From positions 11,138 through 55,098 of the forward strand of contig DBMI01000024.1 in the NCBI GenBank assembly GCA_002298165.1: 43,961 nt of DNA. Direction: 5' to 3'. The notes below the pieces were generated by a model that had not been told where the DNA came from, did no database searches, and saw only the letters and a program-made list of their open reading frames with translations. This document shows, in pieces, positions 9,043 to 17,204 of the stretch. The stretch's first letter is position 1, and each line of letters begins with the position of its first letter. The translations under genes were made by a program, and so were the position numbers. The DNA is from Desulfarculales bacterium UBA702 (lineage in GTDB: Bacteria > Desulfobacterota > Syntrophobacteria > Syntrophobacterales > Syntrophobacteraceae).

Positions 9043-9507
9043 CTAGTCGCGAATTCGGCCGGCGGCGGCAGGGGCGGAAGATGACTCAAGCTCGGCAAGC
9101 CTTGCCTTTAGCGCCTGTTCCTTTTGCCGTTTTTCAGTAACATCCCGCATTATTGCAGCAGAACCCACCGGTTCGCCGTCCGGGGTGCGAAGCAGCGCTA
9201 TGCTGAATTCTATAGAGATCCGGGTCCCGTCCCTGTGGATTGCGGGGACAGCAAGCAACTTCTCTGCGTATGTGGTAATGCCTGTTTCCATAACCTTGCG
9301 GTATCCATCCCAGTGGACCCGGCGGTTCTTCTCCGGGATTATCAGGTCGAGCGAACTGCCCACCGCTTCTTGCGCGGAGTAGCCGAACATCCGTTCGGCG
9401 CCGGAATTCCAGGTCCTGATAATTCCGGCCCTGTCGGCGAACACGACCGCATCCGGAGTTTTCTCGACAATTTGCCTGCAAATCGAGTTAAGATCCAGGT
9501 CCGACAT
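9043..9507 (-). CDS. stand-alone PAS-domain protein
   Basis: This 154-residue soluble protein consists of one PAS fold with its PAC motif (about 8-125; DAVVFADRAGIIRTWNSGAE is the start of the core) followed by a short charged helix (about 125-143) that could dimerise or form a coiled coil. There is no kinase, cyclase or DNA-binding output domain, so it may pass a signal to a partner protein. PAS folds bind small ligands, heme or flavin; none can be chosen here. ATG 9507 is supported by AGGA about eight bases upstream. The gene follows a small membrane protein gene on the same strand by 16 bases, with a short hairpin in the gap, suggesting cotranscription. Confidence 0.88.
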   Translation of the reverse strand: MSDLDLNSICRQIVEKTPDAVVFADRAGIIRTWNSGAERMFGYSAQEAVGSSLDLIIPEKNRRVHWDGYRKVMETGITTYAEKLLAVPAIHRDGTRISIEFSIALLRTPDGEPVGSAAIMRDVTEKRQKEQALKARLAELESSSAPAAAGRIRD

Positions 9508-9509
9508 AG

Positions 9510-9529
9510 TAAATCCTGAAAATTCAGGC
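9510..9529. repeat. short inverted repeat between two co-directional genes
   Basis: Within this span CCTGAA-AA-TTCAGG forms a six-base stem with a two-base centre. It lies between the small membrane protein gene and the PAS gene and overlaps the PAS gene's ribosome-binding region on the minus strand. It could modulate translation or be an operator half-site pair. No T-run follows, so it is not a convincing terminator. Confidence 0.3.
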
Positions 9530-9925
9530 AGGAGGAAAGGTTTTTCGGTTGAATGCCGGGCTGATTAGCCAGCACAAAACAAGGAATGTCTCAATAGCGG
9601 CATCGAGCAGGTAGATGGGAACAATTACCATTTTGGACACATAATAGGCTTCGATAACTGCCAGCACGGCCGCCGAACCTGCGCCGAGCAGGAAGAATTC
9701 AAACGATCTTTTTCTTCTAAAACCGGCAATCAACAGAACCGCTCCAATCACCGCCAGCAAAAGCCCTACCGTGTTTACAAGCCAAATATCAGTTTTCGGG
9801 CCGGTGACTCTCATGAACGATTGTATGTCCAGGAGCGGCCACACGCCGGTCGGAAAATAATATACGCCCTGGATTAGCGCGGTATTCTCAAACGGCAGCC
9901 TTTTTATGGTTCGGGATACTCCCAT
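9524..9925 (-). CDS. small integral membrane protein of unknown function
   Basis: This 133-residue protein has three to four hydrophobic helices: one around WLVNTVGLLLAVIGAVLLIA, one around FFLLGAGSAAVLAVIEAYY, one around VPIYLLDAAIETFLVLCWL, and a weaker one near the N-terminus. Basic loops lie between them. I do not recognise the family with certainty. ATG 9925 is chosen; a TTG at 9937 would add four residues, and neither has a strong ribosome site. It sits between the PAS gene and the MFS transporter on the same strand, 53 bases after the MFS stop on that strand. No function is assigned. Confidence 0.7.
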   Translation of the reverse strand: MGVSRTIKRLPFENTALIQGVYYFPTGVWPLLDIQSFMRVTGPKTDIWLVNTVGLLLAVIGAVLLIAGFRRKRSFEFFLLGAGSAAVLAVIEAYYVSKMVIVPIYLLDAAIETFLVLCWLISPAFNRKTFPPA

Positions 9926-9978
9926 GATAGCTTTCAATCTAGTCGAAGATCGTTAAAGGGTTCCAGCCCTGCCGGTCA

Positions 9979-11145
9979 TCAGCAGGCTCGCGCCCTTGCC
10001 TTCTCCCGGCTCACATCGAAGCGGAATATGGCAAGAGCGATCATCAACACCAATCCGGCGGATAGGAACAGCGTCTGAAAACCAGCCAATTCGCCAATAT
10101 AGCCCAGAAGGATCGATCCGGTGAACGCCCCCGCGTCAATGCTTCCGGTATACGCTCCGGTAATTTTGCCTCGGATCGACTGGGCTTCTCCACGAATAGC
10201 CCGCGCATTGAGGGCCGGGTAGAGTAGTCCGTGTCCGCACCCTGTCAAAAATCCACTGCAGATCAGCAGCGTTTCTGCTTTCATGAACACCATCGCAAAA
10301 AAACCGGCGGCCATGATGAAAAGACCTAACGGGATAATCCTCTCCTCTCCCGTTTTATCCACGATGGTACCGCCGAATATCCGTGTCAAGATGGCGGCCG
10401 CCGAATAAGCTATATAATAGAATGAAATGAAAGCGATGCGCCGCTCGCTGGCGAAGGGCGCGACGAATCCATTTGCCGCGGCCAATCCGATACCGAAAAG
10501 AAGCGCGATAATTGCAACCATCATTACGTGTTTTTTCTGCAGGACCAGGAAAAAGGAGGAATCGGTCTTACGGAATACATGCACGTAGGTCTCTTTGAGC
10601 CAGAACTGTATGAGCAAGCCGATGCAGGCCATAGCCGATGCGGTGATGAAAAGGAGATCGAAGCCCGAAGTGCGTATTACGAATTCGGCAAGAACCGGAC
10701 CGGCAGCCGAGCCTACCAACCCCGATACGCCAAACATCCCAAGGCCCTCATTGAGCCTCTCCTTCGGGATCACGTCGGCCATGTACGTGAAGGCCGCCGT
10801 TATACAGATAGCGAAGCCGACACCGTGAATTACTCGCACGAGTATCAGCGGGACATAAAAATTGTAGAGATTTCCTTTGAATAACAGGTAAGAGAGAGGA
10901 AGCACGGTCATAATCAGTGAGCCGAGTGCATAGCTTTTCTTGCGGCCTACCCGGTCTATCATATCGGAAATCCAGGGCCTGCACAAAACGGAGGCAAGCG
11001 AAAAGGCTCCCATGGCGATACCTATATCGACCTGATCCCCGCCATGGCCCGTAATGAAAAGGGGGAACAGGAAGAATGTCCCGAAGCTGGAAAGACAGGC
11101 GAGATTGGCTACTGCGAGTGCGAAAAAAGTTGGAGAATAAAGCAT
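9979..11145 (-). CDS. major facilitator superfamily transporter
   Basis: This is an inner-membrane secondary transporter of about 388 residues with twelve predicted helices in two six-helix halves. The loop after helix 2 carries an MFS motif-A-like stretch (CRPWISDMIDRVGRKKSYA). MFS proteins of this size export drugs or metabolites, or import small solutes, using ion gradients; the substrate is not predictable. ATG 11145 is listed because it begins immediately before the first helix. A GTG at 11172 is possible, but the good AGGAGG-like sequence lies inside that extension, about 15 bases before ATG 11145. The gene is divergent from the methyltransferase. Confidence 0.88.
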   Translation of the reverse strand: MLYSPTFFALAVANLACLSSFGTFFLFPLFITGHGGDQVDIGIAMGAFSLASVLCRPWISDMIDRVGRKKSYALGSLIMTVLPLSYLLFKGNLYNFYVPLILVRVIHGVGFAICITAAFTYMADVIPKERLNEGLGMFGVSGLVGSAAGPVLAEFVIRTSGFDLLFITASAMACIGLLIQFWLKETYVHVFRKTDSSFFLVLQKKHVMMVAIIALLFGIGLAAANGFVAPFASERRIAFISFYYIAYSAAAILTRIFGGTIVDKTGEERIIPLGLFIMAAGFFAMVFMKAETLLICSGFLTGCGHGLLYPALNARAIRGEAQSIRGKITGAYTGSIDAGAFTGSILLGYIGELAGFQTLFLSAGLVLMIALAIFRFDVSREKARARAC

Positions 11146-11253
11146 TTGTGAAACGGAAATCCCCTCCTGCACTTCAACTCTAAAGAATATGCCTTATTAA
11201 TCTACTGTGACTCTGCTTTCAGGATTTATCGAAATAACAGGGGTAATATTATC

Positions 11254-11991
11254 ATGAGACCCGATCTTTTCCAGAGCGATTCCCCTGCCGGTGCAGATTT
11301 CTACGCCCGGATTGCTCCGATATACGACCCTCTGGCGGGACCTTTTCTGAGACCGGTGCGGCGAGTGATAAACGCCACAGTGCGCGACTGCGGGTGCGGG
11401 AGGATACTCGACATAGGGTGCGGGACCGGAGAACAGGTCGAAATGCTGGCAAGCTCTAAGTTACCAGTTGTCGGAATCGACCTCTCGCCATCCATGCTAT
11501 CCAAAGCACGCGAAAGGCTCAAAAAAAACCAGTTGCGACAGGCTCCACAGCTTGAATCGAGATCAATGAAGGAAGGTCAGGCTTTCCACTATTCCCCCTT
11601 GCACCGAATCTCGTTCATCCAGGGGAGCGGGCAGGATCTGCCCTTCCCCTCAGCTTCATTTGATTGTGCACTCATAAGCCTTGCGCTCCATGAAATGGAC
11701 TACTCCTCCGCAATCCGGGTCACCGGCGAAGCTTTGAGAGTACTTACTCCGGGAGGCAAACTGATCCTCTTCGACTATTTCAGTCCGTATGGTTTCACAT
11801 CCAAAATAAGCCTCGCCCTGCTGCACATCGTAGAAAGATTAGCAGGCAAGACCCACTTCATCAATTTCAAGTATTTCGTGAAAAACGGCGGCCTTGGCGG
11901 ATTCGTAAGGCAATTTCCGCTCAGGCTCATCTGCAGCCGCCGCTTCTTCGGTGGTGCGATCGGGCTTGTGGTCTGCGGGAAGCAGCTTTAG
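11254..11991 (+). CDS. class I SAM-dependent methyltransferase (UbiE-like)
   Basis: This 245-residue protein has a Rossmann-type methyltransferase fold. Motif I (ILDIGCGTGEQVEML) starts at residue 51, motif II is VGIDLSPSML, and a motif IV region (GQDLPFPSASFDCALISLAL) precedes the catalytic sheet. LTPGGKLILFDYFSP matches the motif VI strand of UbiE/type 11 methyltransferases. These enzymes methylate quinones, lipids or small molecules. The C-terminal region (SKISLALLHIVERL and following) is hydrophobic, suggesting a lipid-like substrate or membrane contact (inference). An AGGGG precedes ATG 11254 by about 11 bases. It is divergent from the MFS transporter and convergent with the EEP gene. 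Confidence 0.9.
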   Translation: MRPDLFQSDSPAGADFYARIAPIYDPLAGPFLRPVRRVINATVRDCGCGRILDIGCGTGEQVEMLASSKLPVVGIDLSPSMLSKARERLKKNQLRQAPQLESRSMKEGQAFHYSPLHRISFIQGSGQDLPFPSASFDCALISLALHEMDYSSAIRVTGEALRVLTPGGKLILFDYFSPYGFTSKISLALLHIVERLAGKTHFINFKYFVKNGGLGGFVRQFPLRLICSRRFFGGAIGLVVCGKQL

Positions 11992-12015
11992 ATCCGGCTC
12001 AAATCGTGAGCGACA

Positions 12016-12816
12016 TCAAGCGCTCTCTTCGTGGCCCGGGTGAGGCTTGCATTCACAGGGACCGCAGAGACAATCCTTGCCGGGCTTACCGCCCGGTTTT
12101 ATAAGTGCCTTTATCGGGAGGTGATCGGAGGCCGTGCGGCTGAGCCGCGTGCGATGTGTTTTTATCTCGACCAGGGATTCCAGGGGGCGAATCCATATTC
12201 TGTCGAGCGGAAGGATGGGCATTACAGATGGAAAAGTGCGGCGCGAGGGCGATTTTCCAAAAAAGCCGTTGATCCAGCAAAGCGGCTTCCGCAGCGGGAT
12301 CCATTCATTGAAGTCCCCCAACATAACTTCCATGCGGTCGGTTTCGGCGCAGAAGATTTCGAGCAGGCGCCTTATCTGACGCCGTCTTTCCATGATGCCA
12401 AGCCCAAGGTGTGCGACGATGACCCGGATAGTCTCCCCATGAACCAGCAGGTCCACATCCAGAGCTCCTCGCGGCTCCCTGTTTCCAACGCTTAGATCGA
12501 TTCGCCTCACATCCTTTACGGGAAGGGATGTGAGCAGGGCATTTCCATAATGCCCGTTGCCGTTGCGCCGGGTCGGACCGTGCACGACTTCCAGCGAAGT
12601 TGTCCCGGTGAGTGCTTCGAGTTGGTTGCCGGAGCGGTAGAAATGCGAATCGAGTTCCTGCATTCCCACGATCTGCGCCTTGCATTCATTGATTACCCGG
12701 CCAACCCGCTCGGGATCAAACCTGCCGTCGGAACCGACGAAGCGGTGAACATTGTAGCTGACCACCGAAAATGGCTCTGCGGAATCCTGCTTGGATGAAG
12801 AATTATCCTGGTTCAC
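12016..12816 (-). CDS. endonuclease/exonuclease/phosphatase (EEP) family protein
   Basis: This is a protein of about 266 residues with the DNase I-like EEP fold. Motifs in order are VSYNVHRF, GMQELD (metal-binding Glu), HLGLGIMERRRQI, the catalytic LGDFNEW (Asp and Asn) and the C-terminal ASDHLPIKA (Asp-His pair). The family hydrolyses phosphodiester or phosphate-monoester bonds in nucleic acids, lipids or inositol phosphates. No signal peptide is seen. The start is a GTG at 12816 with a distant ribosome site, so the N-terminus could be shorter by about 20 residues. It is monocistronic and convergent with the methyltransferase. Substrate unknown. Confidence 0.87.
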   Translation of the reverse strand: MNQDNSSSKQDSAEPFSVVSYNVHRFVGSDGRFDPERVGRVINECKAQIVGMQELDSHFYRSGNQLEALTGTTSLEVVHGPTRRNGNGHYGNALLTSLPVKDVRRIDLSVGNREPRGALDVDLLVHGETIRVIVAHLGLGIMERRRQIRRLLEIFCAETDRMEVMLGDFNEWIPLRKPLCWINGFFGKSPSRRTFPSVMPILPLDRIWIRPLESLVEIKTHRTRLSRTASDHLPIKALIKPGGKPGKDCLCGPCECKPHPGHEESA

Positions 12817-13248
12817 TGGTGTTTATTTAAATCCTTTGTGCTGTCGATATGCAACTAACTCTTACACGATAATCAGTACACAATAACTCTTTTTCTGTCT
12901 GTCTTCAAATAAATCCGCACGACAGGAGGCAGTTTTTGTTGATGAGGATCGACCCGATTAGATTGAGGCGCATCAAAGCCGAAACCGTGTGAAACGGTTG
13001 CAGGTTACCGTGAAAAGGCGAGAAGATACAAATCCCGGCTACCCGCTCCTTTTAGGAATGATCAGGATCCTAGCAGAATTGATGATCTTTGCAGTGTGGC
13101 TTTGGTGGATAAGCAACAATCAAATCCAGGGAATTGATTGCAGAGGGCATGGAGCATTAGGGGAGTTCGACTCTACGTAAGTCCACATCTACCAACCCGG
13201 CATGGCCATCCTTTAACCGGGTCCGGAGGATATCCAATCTCCAGCGCG
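12817..13248. other. gene-free interval with a short hairpin
   Basis: No supported gene lies in these 432 bases; the short frames lack ribosome sites and family-like sequence. AACCGT-GTGAA-ACGGTT forms a six-base stem at 12983-12999 without a following T-run. The segment near 13030 shares a core (aaatcc-ggctaccc and a T-rich tail) with the repeat near position 150. It contains the upstream region of the EEP gene and the downstream region of fliW. Confidence 0.5.
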
Positions 13249-13683
13249 TTATACCGCATCCGGTGGTGGGCCGCCCGGCGTAATTATCCGGCTTTTCAAT
13301 TCCTCCGGCTCGATTGTCCACTGGTAGCCAATTCTGGAAGATGCATTAAAAATGAGAGGGCTCCGCACATGAAATCGCATGGCCCCTTTTTCCCTGTTAA
13401 ACGAGACGATAGTCAGAACCAGGAGATCGGCCTTATTCTCCAGCTTTATCAAAGAGGTTTTTGACTCCGGTATCTTGTACTCCAGGCCAATCACATCGGG
13501 TGGACAGACCACGAACGCCACCGTAGGCTCGTCGACGGATTGCAGCCACTGGAAAGGGCCGTTTTTGTATTCCAGCAGAACATATTTCCTTAATTCTTCG
13601 AATCCCGGAATTCCCCATGGGAAAGCGATGAGTTCGCTTTCATTAACTTCTATCGTTCCGAATCGTGTGGTATTCACCTGCAT
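13249..13683 (-). CDS. fliW: flagellar assembly factor / CsrA antagonist FliW
   Basis: This 144-residue protein starts at ATG 13683, which has GAGGAG five to six bases upstream; the longer frame would begin inside csrA's stop region. The opening residues (TTRFGTIEVNESELIAFPWG) and the later PGFEELRKYVLLE are characteristic of FliW. In Bacillus and Campylobacter FliW binds CsrA and flagellin in a partner switch, releasing CsrA from flagellin mRNA when flagellin levels fall. Here it lies 29 bases downstream of csrA on the same strand, so the two are very probably cotranscribed. No flagellar structural gene is in the window. Confidence 0.94.
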   Translation of the reverse strand: MQVNTTRFGTIEVNESELIAFPWGIPGFEELRKYVLLEYKNGPFQWLQSVDEPTVAFVVCPPDVIGLEYKIPESKTSLIKLENKADLLVLTIVSFNREKGAMRFHVRSPLIFNASSRIGYQWTIEPEELKSRIITPGGPPPDAV

Positions 13684-13712
13684 GGATGCTCCTCGGGGGT
13701 CCATACCTTGTA

Positions 13713-13970
13713 TCAATCTGGTTCGGAGGAATTAATTTCCGGCTCTACCGAGTAATTGTGCAGAATGCTGTCCAGCTCGTCCTTGCCTATGGCTGCGGCA
13801 CCTCGGTTTTCCTCCTGGATTTTCCTGTAAAGCTCTTCTCTGTATATCGGAATGTTTGTGGGACTTTTTATTCCGACTTTAACCTTGTTCTGGTCAATCG
13901 ATGTGATCGTTACTTCTATCTCGTCTCCGATCAGAATTGTTTCACCGGCCTTTCTGGTCAGAATCAGCAT
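13713..13970 (-). CDS. csrA: carbon storage regulator CsrA (RsmA family)
   Basis: CsrA is a dimeric RNA-binding translational regulator that recognises GGA motifs in mRNA leaders. The 85 residues begin MLILTRKAGETILIGD and continue with ITSIDQNKVKVGI, both diagnostic. The conserved N-terminal LTRK (Arg at residue 6) and the IYREELYRKI helix are present. It is longer than the 61-residue Escherichia coli protein through an acidic/polar C-terminal extension ending NSSEPD, as is common in FliW-containing lineages. An AGAGAGG ribosome site precedes ATG 13970. It is divergent from the J-domain gene, with about 230 bases of shared upstream region. Confidence 0.97.
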   Translation of the reverse strand: MLILTRKAGETILIGDEIEVTITSIDQNKVKVGIKSPTNIPIYREELYRKIQEENRGAAAIGKDELDSILHNYSVEPEINSSEPD

Positions 13971-14200
13971 GGTTTTGCCTCTCTGCTAATATCGGTGTTT
14001 TGAATCCGGCCCTGAAAAGGTTTCGTTATAAAAACTCGACCAAATTCCGGGGACGAAGCAGGAATTACAGTATGTTCAGCTAAGATACAACAATTCTGCT
14101 CCGAGTTCACCTAATATCGGGAAATCTCTTTTTCTTTGCCGCTTGAACGCCGGACTGGTATTTATAAAGCTCAAACGGCGCAGTGAAATAAAATTCAGGA

Positions 14201-15424
14201 ATGTGGAACATGCCTCCGGAGCGGATTTCAGAATCGGATTACAAGGTGCTGGGGCTTCAACCGGGCGCCAAACCGGCTGATATAAAGCGCGCCTATCGCA
14301 CTCTCGCCAAAAAATGGCACCCCGACCGTTTCCACTCCGAATCATTCGAGGCGCGTGCGCGTGCAGAAGAAAAGTTCATAAAAATAGATGAGGCATACAG
14401 GCGGCTTATAAATGACTCGGAGGGTACTGGTGTCTCGGGTAAACCCGGAACACGTCGGGGCCGAGAACATGGAGCGGCAAAGACCTCGGGTAATTCCGGC
14501 ACCCATGCCGATGAAGCGAATTCAGGGCAGAATCGCCGTTTTCGCCGGAACGCGGCGGCTGGATACAGGAATATTCAGGCATCCCGCAGTGCAAAGTTTT
14601 TCATCATCGCCTTATTCGCTGCGGTCTTTCTGTTTCAAGTTTATGCCTATTTCTGGGTTTCTTCTCCCGAACTAGAACCGGTCGTCCCGCCTGAAAAACC
14701 GGCAATGCAATCCCCGGAATCACTACCGGGCACGCCGGGCGCCGAAATTTCCCCTGAAAAGCTGCTATCCGAGATCCCCCCCCCTCCACCTCCTCCTTTG
14801 ATGCAGTCTCCAACCCTGACGAATTTCTTTACGATTGGCTCAACCTCTTCAGAAGTCCTTCGCATCCAGGGAAAACCTTCACGAATCCAGGGGCAGACGT
14901 GGTTTTACGGTCTGTCTGAAATCCATTTCCGAAACGGCCTCGTCTCGCGTTTCAATAATTTCGACGGCTCGCTCCAGGTGCAGATGCTGCCGGGCAGCCC
15001 TGAAAACAAGCCACCACCGCACTTTACCATCGGCTCGACCTATGACGAAGTACTGCTCGTTCAGGGCACCCCCACCCGCATCGAAATGGACAAATGGTTT
15101 TATGGATTTTCTGAAATCCGCTTCAAAGACGGGCGCGTTAAGGAATACGATAATTATTTCGGCACGCTGAAGGTGCGCCTCCTTCCGCCGCCTCTCGCCG
15201 GCCCGCAGAAGGATTCTTTCACCATAGGCTCGACCCAGGATGAGGTCCTGGCCATTCAGGGCACCCCCACGGCAATTCAGGGCAATTCATGGTCTTATAA
15301 TTTCTCTTACATCTTTTTCCGCGATAGCAGAGTGAGTAGCATAAGCGATACGGAGGGCAACCTCCGCTTCATCGCGCCGGAAAGCCTCTCGAGCGGCTCG
15401 GAAAGAGGTCCGGCAGACAACTGA
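14201..15424 (+). CDS. membrane-anchored J-domain protein with three C-terminal repeats
   Basis: This is a protein of about 407 residues. An N-terminal J domain (about 13-70, with HPD at 40-42) can stimulate a DnaK-type ATPase. A basic low-complexity linker (about 78-130) leads to one transmembrane helix (about 131-152). Next comes a proline-rich stretch (about 155-205, with eight consecutive prolines at 193-199 and neighbouring positions interrupted only at the ends), then three repeats of about 52 residues starting near 210, 275 and 340. Each repeat reads roughly FTIGST-x2-EVL-x2-QG-x-P, then W-x-Y-x2-S-x-I-x-F. The topology implied is cytoplasmic J domain and extracytoplasmic repeats. ATG 14210 is an alternative start with better spacing from AGGA. 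It is followed 15 bases later by the acyl-CoA dehydrogenase. Confidence 0.9.
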   Translation: MWNMPPERISESDYKVLGLQPGAKPADIKRAYRTLAKKWHPDRFHSESFEARARAEEKFIKIDEAYRRLINDSEGTGVSGKPGTRRGREHGAAKTSGNSGTHADEANSGQNRRFRRNAAAGYRNIQASRSAKFFIIALFAAVFLFQVYAYFWVSSPELEPVVPPEKPAMQSPESLPGTPGAEISPEKLLSEIPPPPPPPLMQSPTLTNFFTIGSTSSEVLRIQGKPSRIQGQTWFYGLSEIHFRNGLVSRFNNFDGSLQVQMLPGSPENKPPPHFTIGSTYDEVLLVQGTPTRIEMDKWFYGFSEIRFKDGRVKEYDNYFGTLKVRLLPPPLAGPQKDSFTIGSTQDEVLAIQGTPTAIQGNSWSYNFSYIFFRDSRVSSISDTEGNLRFIAPESLSSGSERGPADN

Positions 15425-15439
15425 TGCAAGTGAGGGCTT

Positions 15440-17107
15440 ATGTTTCTTCAGAAAATATACGCGGGAGAATTCGACCCTGGGCTTTTTCTCGCGCAGGGAC
15501 CGGTGCGGGATGAGAATAAAATCGCGGAGATAATTGCACGATACAGGGAAATTTTTCTCAGAACTGCTCCGAACCCGATTGAAAACGAAGGGGGAATTCC
15601 ACGGGAGCTTCTCCTCGAAATGGGGGGAGCGGGTTTTTTCGGGCTCAGCATCGATGAAAAATATGGCGGGTTGGGCCTGAACCTATGGGAGTATCTTAAA
15701 GTTGTCGAGGGAATGGTGAAAATCGACATCTCGATTGCCATGGCCTTCCTGGCCCACCTCTCCATAGGCGTCAAGGCTGTGCAGCTTTTCGGAACTGATA
15801 ATCAGAAGCAAAGGTACCTCCCCCCGGCTGCAAGTGGTGAAATGATCTTCTCTTATGCCCTCACCGAGCCACGGGTCGGCTCTGACGCCCAGCATATCGA
15901 AACGGTCGCCGTGCTGCAGGATGGCGGCTCGCATTATATCCTTAACGGACAAAAAGCCTACATTACCAATGCGAATTATGCGCGGGGGCTCACCACGTTT
16001 GCCCAACTCGATCCCAACCGGCCCGGTTGGATGGGTGCTTTCATAGTCGAGACCGGCTGGGACGGGGTAAAGATAGGCCGCGAGATGCCCAAAATGGGCC
16101 TCAAGGCGAGTTCGACTGCCGCCATCCAGTTTAAAAACGTCCGCATCCCGGCTGAAAACCTGATCGGCAGACCCGGGGATGGGTTCAAGATTGCCATGTC
16201 CGTCCTGAACTACGGCCGCCTCGGGTTGGGAGCCGCATCCTCCGCGACGATGGAAACCTCGGCCGGCGATATGCTAAAAAGGGCCTCCAGCCGAAAGCAG
16301 TTTCAAATACCGATCAAAAATTTCCAGTTGATCCGGGAAAAAATTGTCAGGACAAAAGTGAACGCTGCTGTAAGCTCGGCAATGACCGACTTCACGGCAG
16401 GTCTTCTTGACCGCGATCCGCTCATGAACACTGCCATCGAGACCTCTCACTGCAAGCTGTTCGGCACCACAAGAGCTTGGGATGCAGTCTACGATGCTCT
16501 CCAGGTTGCAGGCGGATCGGGATATCTCAAGACATTGCCCTATGAGAGAAGGATGCGGGACTTTCGGGTGGCGACGGTATTCGAGGGAACGACGGAAATT
16601 CACTCGATCTACCCGGCATTATTCGCCATGCGCCGAATCTCGGAAATGGTCAACCTGGCGGGCTCGGCCCGCTCGCGTGTAACTCGTCTGCTAGGCTTTA
16701 TGATTCGAGAAATAAAATGGCCCACGCGCTTCGACGACCGCGTAATGCGAAAAGCACTCGATGAGGCCCGGTCCTGCGCCACCGCCCTGCGCAGACTCCT
16801 TTCCCTGACCATCTTAATTCACGGGAAGAAGATTGCCCGCGGCCAGATCGCCGACAGGGAATTCCTGCTTAGGCGCATCACCACCATCAGCATGTACATG
16901 TTCGGCATCCTTGCCCTTCTTTCCCGAATATCCGGCAAGGAAAAGTCAGGACGCCTGACTACCGCGGAACTGGACATTCTCGAATACTTCACCGAAGAGG
17001 CCCGCCAGGCCCGAAAACAAAACAGCCGGGTATGGGATTCGAAGAAGGAGCGGCTCGGGACCTCTATATTTAACGAGATCGAAAGAGAAATACCACTGGA
17101 TGGGTAA
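15440..17107 (+). CDS. acyl-CoA dehydrogenase
   Basis: This 555-residue FAD enzyme oxidises acyl-CoA to enoyl-CoA, passing electrons to ETF. The N-terminal helical domain is followed by the FAD/substrate motif FSYALTEPRVGSDAQ, the middle beta-domain (GLKASSTAAIQFKNV), and the C-terminal helical domain with GGSGYLKTLPYERRMRD and VFEGTTEIH, whose Glu is at the usual catalytic-base position. About 170 residues follow, more than in short-chain members, resembling the large acyl-CoA dehydrogenases of fatty- and aromatic-acid degraders. The substrate chain is not predictable. ATG 15440 lies 15 bases after the J-domain stop, with GAGGG near it. Possible link: beta-oxidation or syntrophic acid metabolism (inference). 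Confidence 0.95.
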   Translation: MFLQKIYAGEFDPGLFLAQGPVRDENKIAEIIARYREIFLRTAPNPIENEGGIPRELLLEMGGAGFFGLSIDEKYGGLGLNLWEYLKVVEGMVKIDISIAMAFLAHLSIGVKAVQLFGTDNQKQRYLPPAASGEMIFSYALTEPRVGSDAQHIETVAVLQDGGSHYILNGQKAYITNANYARGLTTFAQLDPNRPGWMGAFIVETGWDGVKIGREMPKMGLKASSTAAIQFKNVRIPAENLIGRPGDGFKIAMSVLNYGRLGLGAASSATMETSAGDMLKRASSRKQFQIPIKNFQLIREKIVRTKVNAAVSSAMTDFTAGLLDRDPLMNTAIETSHCKLFGTTRAWDAVYDALQVAGGSGYLKTLPYERRMRDFRVATVFEGTTEIHSIYPALFAMRRISEMVNLAGSARSRVTRLLGFMIREIKWPTRFDDRVMRKALDEARSCATALRRLLSLTILIHGKKIARGQIADREFLLRRITTISMYMFGILALLSRISGKEKSGRLTTAELDILEYFTEEARQARKQNSRVWDSKKERLGTSIFNEIEREIPLDG

Positions 17108-17204
17108 GCCCGCGGGAATATGGTATTAAACAGGCGGCTAATGGGGCTTCGGCGCACCTGACGTAAAGCCCGGCTATTGGTCCGTTGAGATTATTTGAAG
17201 TTCT

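Noticed and set aside
12983..12999. Hairpin AACCGT-GTGAA-ACGGTT as a terminator.
   Set aside because: No T-run on either side, and it is not directly downstream of a gene end.
12989..13464. Open frames on the plus strand over the fliW region and the preceding gap.
   Set aside because: They overlap the real fliW gene or lack ribosome sites, and their sequence is low-complexity shadow translation.
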